Positions 57,801-64,000 of a stretch of 64,000 bases of DNA are shown here, piece after piece (positions within the stretch are counted from its first letter, which is position 1; every line of letters begins with the position of its first letter). The DNA is taken from NCBI GenBank assembly GCA_022605955.1, contig JAKCOZ010000003.1, positions 40,574,761-40,638,760 on the forward strand, written 5' to 3'. The DNA comes from Rallus limicola. Taxonomy: Eukaryota > Chordata > Aves > Gruiformes > Rallidae. A program made the position numbers and the translations under genes. The notes beneath the pieces are model-generated. The model saw only the letters and a list, made by a program, of their open reading frames with translations. It was not told where the DNA came from and ran no database searches.

Positions 57801-60800
57801 TTTTCAATTAAAAAAATCGGTATTTGTTTTTAAAGAAGATTTTAGCTCTTTTAATTTACACAGCATATATCTTTTGGGCTTTTTCGTACCATAGAAGCTT
57901 TCTGACATCATCCGTGCTGGCCAAGGCTTCAATCATTTTGCTTTTCTCTGCTTCAGAAGCTGAAGAGGAGTACATCTTTAGAAGAAATTCCCAGCCATCA
58001 CGAGATTTGGCTCCAACTGTAAATACGGCTTTCATAACATCACTAGGCAGACTATGGGGAAAAAAAAAAACCAAAAAAACCAAACCAACAAACCAACCAA
58101 AAAACCAAACACATACACAAAAAAGGGGACATAAAAAGGGTCATCTGAGAAAAGAAGGAAGAAAAGTCACAAAATGAAAATATTAGCTTGAAAGAGTTCC
58201 CTCTATCTCAAAATTTAATTCTGTAGTAATTTTAAGTTTGTTGGACTGAATTCAAGCCAGTATACTTGAAGTCACTGTGAAAAAGCAACTAGTAAGTGAA
58301 AGCACAATAAATAGAAGAAAAACATGAGCAATTTTCTGTGTCTCAAAATGCTCACAAATCCAGAGCAGAAGGAATTCTGCAGAATAAAAGGGTATGCTCT
58401 GAAATTGCTAGTAAGTAATCTTCCTTGAGCATTCAGCTTAGGAAAAACAGATGGAAGCAATTTGTTTAGTTTTGCAGTCATACTTAATGAGACTGCAGAT
58501 GAAATGTTAAAAGTCTAGCACAGTTCTCCCTCTCACTTTAAAACAGCAGTAACGTCTACATAAGGAACAGCAAAAGAAAGAATGAAGTGCTTTGTCAATA
58601 TTCAGTTGTTGGTGTGATATGGTGGGGTTTTTTTTTCAGTTTGGTTGTTTTGCTTGTTGTGTTTTTCCCCCAAAAATAACTGTGGCAAGGTAACAGGGAA
58701 ACAGGTAGATATAAGAAATGGAAGCCCAGTTTTTGTAGTACCTCATTGTTCCATTGGACTTCATCCACTTCTCAAACATTTCAGTGGCAGTTGTTCTACA
58801 GTTTCTCATATCATGGGTGCATGCAAAAGCTAGCAGCGTTGACCGTAGCTCTCTTTCAGACAGGGTCCCATCATCAGTCCAACCCTGTTGATCAATTTTA
58901 TTTCCAAGCAAGTGGTCTATTCTATGCTAAAGGAACAAAAAGAATTACCCCTCTTCTAAAATAATCGTTCTTCACAAGAGAATTTTCCATATACAATATT
59001 AGTTTTTAAAAAGAAAAAAGGTTATGTTTTAGAATTGCAGAAATAAAACGTAGTAGATTTTCATCTAATTCTTCCAATCCTCATATACTACATCTTAGCT
59101 GTATGAATACATACTGGATACAAGATAGACCTGAAAGATGTGCTATTTTAAATTGCACAGGGAAACTAAAGACTATTTGTGTAGTTGCAGTTTAGACTTG
59201 TATGTACTCAGCTTACTATCTGAAACAGCTACAACTCCAGTATGCTTCACTGCTTTTAACTCCAGTAAGTGACAGTTAATACATCTTAGTTTAGCACAAG
59301 CGAACCCACCAACCAACCCTTATTTATAGGGTGACCACTCTTCACATTTCTAATTGTGGAGCCTGCAAAAAAATCACAGCTAGGTGCCTGACCAACTACT
59401 AGATTTCAGCTGAATTACTTCACTTTAAATGTCATAGGCACTGCATTACAAACCACAGTTTGGGCTGTCACAGCAGATCTGTTAAACCTCTGAATAGATA
59501 CTAAACAAAGGAAATTATTGAGTATTGTTTTTTTTCTCCTTAAATGTTTTATAAAGCAGTCACTAATTACCCAGTATAAAGGGATTTTACATAATAATTT
59601 CCTTCTAGACTAAATCCCTTCATTGACATTCTACTAAGTAAAACAGCATTTTCATTTTAATCCCATAGATGAATATAGAGACAAGGCATCATAATAAGAA
59701 GGACGACAGAGGAATGAAAGACATTTCCTCAGCAAGAACTGAAGCTACAATGTAGATTTCATTGCATTCTGTAGCACCGCATCATATTAACTTTATTTCG
59801 TGGCTGGAATGATACAATGACAACTATTTACCTGTTCCTTTTTTACAGGTAATAACCTAGGTTTTTTCCATTGCCTCCATACAAAGCAATGAGGTCTGTG
59901 ATCTCCAATCAGTCTAATAATGTTGGAAATAACTTTTCTGTACTTGACAAATGTCATGGACTTTGTCTAATTACATATATAAACTACATTGACTTCTATA
60001 GTGTGGAAAATGCTGGGAAATGTTGCTTTTGCAAACTGAAAAGGGTTAAAGGGCACTTGCTAACAAAATGATTGCAAAGGGGGACTTATGCTTGTTAAAG
60101 GGGGCTTACTAACAGGATGATTTGAAATGCCATAGTGGTTATATCAGAAGATGACCTTGCACAACTCTATCTCACTTGAACAACCCCTAGCTAGTTTTGA
60201 GTGATTAATGTTCCTGAGGTAATTTATAGTGGACCCAGGACTGATAAGAAGGAAACATCCCAATTATAATTGTGCCACCTGGAACAATCACAACTACACA
60301 TGTGCCAGGGGAAGGAGGTGAAAAGTTCAACCTGAGGAAGATTTTGAACATTCATCACTGAGTCCCCCTGACGACCACAGCCATGAGACAGTGCGCAGGG
60401 CAACTGGGAGGAGTTTATGGAAATCACCTCTTGGAACTCATTTTAATATGAAGCGGGGACAGGTTATGAATATGTATAGGTGTATGAGGTAGCCTAATGA
60501 TTTCGGAAGGGGATATGGTATAAAAATGCCACAAACTCTGACCAAAGGTGTGCCTACATTGTTAGGTTCACCAGCTCTTGCAAGAACGTATCATAAATTA
60601 CTGCTTCACTAACGTGTCTACCTTGAGTCCTTTTTTAGGACCACTGGCATTTCTAACAACAGTCACTAGAACAAATTCCCAGATACCACTAGATTCCCAC
60701 TTATTTGCAAAACATTGGAGGGGGAAGTTAATACAAAAAAACCCACCATTTCAGGAAAAGATCATTACTACCTAAAAAGAGCAGGTAAAACCAGTGGCTG

Positions 60801-63301
60801 TCTAGAATCCCCACCCAACTTTGTGAGATTACTGAATATGTTAAAACAATCAACACTTAAAACCATAATGTATTTTAAAGAGCATTGCAGCTGATTTATA
60901 ACTTACTGAAAACTAAGACATACCATGACTCGTTCTGCCAGTTGTCCTTCACCGTTTTTCTCTAAAAGGCTGTATATCAGACTCAGCTGAAACAAAGCCT
61001 GAGTGAGTGGTGCAGTGCTGTTCTCTTTGTTAAGGTAATCAATCAGCTCAAAGGCTTTTTCCAGAGATTCTTTTCCTAGACTATAGGTCAATGAACACAA
61101 ACATTAAGATGGCTTACAGAACAAAAGCACTCCCTGAAAGAAGGTCAGAAGTGGTGCTCTCCATTACATTTAACAGAGGGATAGATGAATAGAAGAAGTA
61201 ACATAAGAAACAGTTTAGATCTATAGATTTTTATAGTAAAACACTATTAAGATAGCAACAAAGCACCAATGGCCTCAAACATGCCATCAACTGACAAAAA
61301 TGAAAGAGTGGAACACTCATTGACAAAGTACAGGAAAACAGTCTATTAGGCAGATTATCAAACACTAAAAAACCACAATGTCTTCCAAAAATGGAAGTTA
61401 TCATGTGGGTCTTTCTAATGCAAATAAATGGATGCTGCTATACAGAACAGGGAGATAACATCCCATACCAATATGGAAGCATCAGTGAATTAAATGAAAT
61501 ATTTATTAGGAAACACTTTTAATAGGATAAAGAAGACAAGTAAAACTTCTCTAGAATCTAAATCTGATCTTTTTTGACTTGGAAAAAAACACATATTAAA
61601 TACGTTTTCCAATATAAAAGTCTTACCCTGCAAGACTGAAGATATTGTTGATCAAATTGGCTCTGTCTTTAGGACTCAAAGCAGTGTGCTTTTTTTTTAA
61701 CAAATCAATCAGCGTTTTCCAGTCTTCAGCATAGTGTACTATGTAATAGCCATTCATGTCCACATTAAATTTTATCCATTCCACCTCTTCTGGAAGTTCA
61801 ATGACAGCTAAGGGGCAGATAATCAGCAGCAGAAAGAAATATTTAGCACTGGCTTGTTTAAATCTGAATCTTTGAACTAGACTGTTTCCAGGGAGTCAAA
61901 AAATCTTTTTCAGCCCACTAGTTTCCCCAGCTATGAAGAAAGGCCAGCACAATGGTTCCACAGGACTCCAAAATTCTTCCTCCTTCTTCCTACCTACATC
62001 TGATCAAATAAACAGTATCACAATCTGCTCAAAGTATTCTACCACATGTGCTCCTCCCCTATTCTCATATGCTCTGCATCCAAGTGAGTGACAGCTTAGT
62101 ATGACGTATATAAGACCATCAACAGGGCTGTTGAAGTTGAAACAAAAATTATGGTATCAGGCTAATTACCTACTAATTCTAGTAAGATCAAGAACACATT
62201 CAATAAAACAGCTTTCATTTTGCATTATGTTAATTCATAATATTTATTTCAAAACTCTATCTCAAATGAAAAAGGACAGGAATAACTTGAAGGCTTTGTA
62301 AAACTAATACCAGAATGACATAAACCAAAAAATATTTAATTATTGTTTTGCTAAAGCAATTTTAGAGGCGTGGAAGTTTGTAAAGATTGCCAAATTGCAA
62401 AAATGTCAAGATCATCTCTAAGAATTTGATTTTAAATTTGTACAGTTTTATTTCAAAAAGTACAGGTGCGAGATAGTTTTATTTAAAATAACTGCCAACT
62501 AAATGCACTGAATAGTAACATTAATTGAGAAGAAAACAATATCAGACATAAGATGATGAGTCAGAACAGCTTCAATTAAATGCAAAAACCTATTAATTTC
62601 AGTGCAGAGAGACAACCAAAGTGATGTTAGCACAATACTACAAAAAAGTGTATAGTAACTATTCACTTGGTAAGGAAAAAACCCAGGACTGAACAAAAAA
62701 TCCCAATCAACATAGACAAGCAATTCCCGGATCCAAGTTAGTCACTGTGGCAAGAACAGATAATTTATATGAAAAGATCTAAGGGTTAATGTTCTACAAT
62801 AGCATTCTAAAAAGCTTCATCTATTCCAGATACACCATTTTCTTTTACCATTTAAGAAAAATACTATTTCAGTGGAACATGAGTTCCTTAGTACAGCAAC
62901 TCTCCCATTACTCACACTCAATAGACCATACCAGTTTGAGACATTTTGTTGCTGCACTGGGATGAAAAGACTACAGGCTTTACAAATTTTAAACTTGTGT
63001 TTCTGCCCCAGTTCCTGCCATTTACTTGTATGTATAATGCTATTGGGATCCAATACCCTTACGATGACACCACCAGTAATGTTTGGGTCCATATTTCTGT
63101 GATTATTTTGTGAAGATTCCTTCATTTTCACTTCTTATGGAAATGTGTGCACAGAAAGATCAGTTATCTGTAATACTTAGATAACTTGCTACCAGAGTTT
63201 TGAGTCACATACCTGACTTTTGATCCAATAAGTATGCATTAGGACAATGGGTCAAGTTGCAGTTACTAGTTATATAGGTGAGAGGAATATGCCACAGGTA
63301 G
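54756..63301 (-). CDS. LNPEP: LNPEP, leucyl/cystinyl aminopeptidase, C-terminal part (8 exons, gene continues right)
   Basis: LNPEP (oxytocinase, IRAP) is a type II membrane M1 zinc aminopeptidase that trims peptide hormones and, in endosomes, antigenic peptides (known from mammals). Eight exons in the window join in frame and encode the last 375 residues, matching the length of the human C-terminus. This is the helical ERAP1-like C-terminal domain that closes over the active site. The HExxH zinc site and GAMEN motif lie upstream, outside the window. Landmarks are YLWHIPL, MNGYYIVHY, DRANLINNIF, WTDDG..ELRS, ALASTDDVRKL, LAWDFVKENW and IQLNIQWMEKNL. The last motif and the LLDQKS segment favour LNPEP over the paralogues ERAP1 and ERAP2. 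All splice sites are canonical and no disabling change was seen. Confidence 0.9.
55837..55918 (-). CDS. LNPEP: LNPEP penultimate exon
   Basis: Encodes the LGSYTIQNII segment. The acceptor is TTTCAG before GTTTCACC and the donor is GGAG then GTTGGT. Confidence 0.92.
56880..57020 (-). CDS. LNPEP: LNPEP exon (third from end)
   Basis: Encodes LMQNSLEEE and LLAWDFVKENWEKL. The acceptor is TTTTAG before GTTAATG and the donor is CGAAA then GTAAAG. Confidence 0.93.
57377..57544 (+). repeat. Purine-rich (GGAAA)n-like tract
   Basis: About 165 bp of nearly pure G/A on the plus strand with GGAAAGG-type units and very few pyrimidines. The lysine-rich open frames over it are low-complexity artefacts. Confidence 0.95.
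57890..58051 (-). CDS. LNPEP: LNPEP exon (fourth from end)
   Basis: Encodes LPSDVMKAVFTVGAK to ALASTDDVRKLL. The acceptor is CCATAG before TCTGCC and the donor is CTATG then GTACGA. Confidence 0.94.
58060..58125 (+). repeat. A-rich CCAAA low-complexity tract
   Basis: An A-run followed by CCAAA/CCAAC units, about 10 bp upstream of the acceptor of the exon ending at 58051. On the transcript it is a T-rich tract with GG interruptions and may serve as an extended pyrimidine tract. Confidence 0.85.
58742..58926 (-). CDS. LNPEP: LNPEP exon (fifth from end)
   Basis: Encodes HRIDHLLGNK, WTDDGTLSERELRS, FACTHD and WMKSNGT. The acceptor is TTTAG before CATAGAAT and the donor is ATGAG then GTACTA. Confidence 0.94.
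60002..60658 (+). mobile_element. Solo LTR, family C, short copy
   Basis: Starts TGTGGAAAATGC, shares TGTTGCTTTTG, and has the GGTATAAAAATGCCAC box, ATAAATTACTGCTTCACT and the TTCTAACA end with the copy at 47183. ATAG before and ACAG after could be a decayed 4-bp duplication. It lies antisense to LNPEP, in an intron. Confidence 0.75.
60924..61080 (-). CDS. LNPEP: LNPEP exon (sixth from end)
   Basis: Encodes LGKESLEKAFELIDYL, APLTQALFQ and LLEKNGEG. The acceptor is CTATAG before TCTAGG and the donor is CATG then GTATGT. Confidence 0.94.
61627..61807 (-). CDS. LNPEP: LNPEP exon (seventh from end)
   Basis: Encodes VIELPEEVEWIKFNV, MNGYYIVHYAEDW and DRANLINNIFSLAG. It contains a run of nine A bases that stays in frame. 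The acceptor is CTTAG before CTGTCATT and the donor is GCAGG then GTAAGA. Confidence 0.94.
63213..63301 (-). CDS. LNPEP: LNPEP exon (eighth from end, first in window)
   Basis: Encodes YLWHIPLTYITS to LLDQKS. The acceptor is TTGCAG before CTACCTG and the donor is TCAG then GTATGT. The next upstream exon was not found before the window ends. Confidence 0.92.
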
Positions 63302-63500
63302 CTGCAAAGGAAAGCGAACATTTACTGACATAGCATAGAGATATCTTGCTTGAAGTGTTTGGGTTGATTTAAGCATTTCAGTATGTTCCACAATTAAAAC
63401 CATTGCATGCTGTGTAAAACAATCAAGTATAAATCTCACACATATAATCAGAGTATGATAAATGGAAGATAAAACAAATGCTGGGAAATGGGAAAATTTA

Positions 63501-63637
63501 ATAGAATCATAGAATGGCTTGGGTTGGAAGGGAAGTTCAGGGATATCTTCAACCAGGTCAGAGGTACAGACCCCCTCAAATGTTTCCATGGATGGGGAAT
63601 CCACAGCCTCTCTGGGAAACTTCTTCCACTGTGGTAA
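63501..63637 (-). mobile_element. CR1 3' tip
   Basis: ATAGAATCATAGAATGGC, TTGGGTTGGAAGGG and CATGGATGGGGAATCCACAG mark a reverse-complement CR1 3' end. It is cut by the LTR at 63638. Confidence 0.85.
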
Positions 63638-64000
63638 TGTGGTGGTTTAGGCCAGGCTGGAGCACAAACGCCCACCAAAGTTGGTCTACCACTCCCCTTT
63701 TCAGCTGGACAGAGGAGAAAATATATCTTGAGAGGCTCAGGGGTTGAGATAAGGATAGGGAGAGATCATCCCATAATCAGCATCACAGGCAAAAGACTCA
63801 AAACAGAGTGAAGGAAAGAAAACTCTCTAATTTATGACACTGCACTGCACACATGGTGACACCAGAGTTGGATAATGAGAAGCACAACCAGATCTTAAAG
63901 CACCCTCCCCCTTCCTTCCTAACAGACTTCACTTTAGTCATGATTTCGCTCCCTTCTTCCCCTCCATTGTGGTACAGGGAGGGGTAGGGACTTGGGGAAT
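63638..64000 (-). mobile_element. LTR, family A, reverse, runs off window
   Basis: Starts TGTGGTGGTTTAGGCC, the reverse complement of the family A CACCACA end, and continues through the AGGGAGAGATCATCC block to the edge. It is inserted in CR1 sequence within LNPEP, in the gene's own orientation. Confidence 0.82.

Larger units (their letters stand above)
54888..63212 (-). other. LNPEP introns in window
   Basis: Introns: 54888-55836, 55919-56879, 57021-57889, 58052-58741, 58927-60923, 61081-61626 and 61808-63212, all GT-AG. Recognised contents are a purine tract (57377-57544), a CCAAA-rich tract (58060-58125) and a family C LTR (60002-60658). A short open frame behind an acceptor-like site lies at 56395-56580. 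The rest is unrecognised AT-rich sequence. Confidence 0.8.

Overview
The window is bird nuclear DNA. It carries many CR1 LINE fragments (reverse-transcriptase remnants and the usual 3' tips), several avian-type endogenous-retrovirus LTRs, and three split vertebrate genes with GT-AG introns and two CpG-island promoters. Chicken synteny, from memory, places these genes on the Z chromosome; the sequence alone cannot prove that. Nothing prokaryotic, CRISPR-like or organellar was seen.

Three protein-coding genes, all on the minus strand, account for the conserved sequence. RGMB (repulsive guidance molecule B, a GPI-anchored BMP co-receptor) has three coding exons between 27438 and 11175 and a predicted 428-residue product. 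RIOK2 (a RIO-family kinase/ATPase of late 40S ribosome maturation) has ten coding exons between 46877 and 34988 and a predicted 555-residue product. LNPEP (oxytocinase/insulin-regulated aminopeptidase) enters from the right edge with its last eight coding exons (63301 to 54756), giving the C-terminal 375 residues. The catalytic zinc domain lies outside the window. Every exon joins in frame with canonical splice sites.

Layout: 1-9400 is a repeat-rich intergenic block holding an ERV relic with primer-binding site and gag-like remnant, LTRs in both orientations, CR1, a tandem duplication and a U6 snRNA pseudogene. Positions 10258-28330 are RGMB, whose large intron 2 has collected CR1 and LTR copies. 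Positions 28340-34239 are intergenic repeats. Positions 34240-47110 are RIOK2 with its CpG-island promoter. Positions 47183-52530 are a second repeat block (solo LTR, CR1, a second gag-like relic). Positions 54263-64000 are the 3' part of LNPEP.

The three genes have unrelated functions and share only neighbourhood. I found no convincing new biological system. The items most worth a second look are the gene order and orientation compared with mammals, an LTR ending 22 bp from the RGMB exon 2 splice donor, an LTR abutting the RIOK2 promoter, an inverted pair of nearly identical defective CR1 pieces, two gag-only ERV relics, and a deleted U6 copy at the broken end of an LTR.
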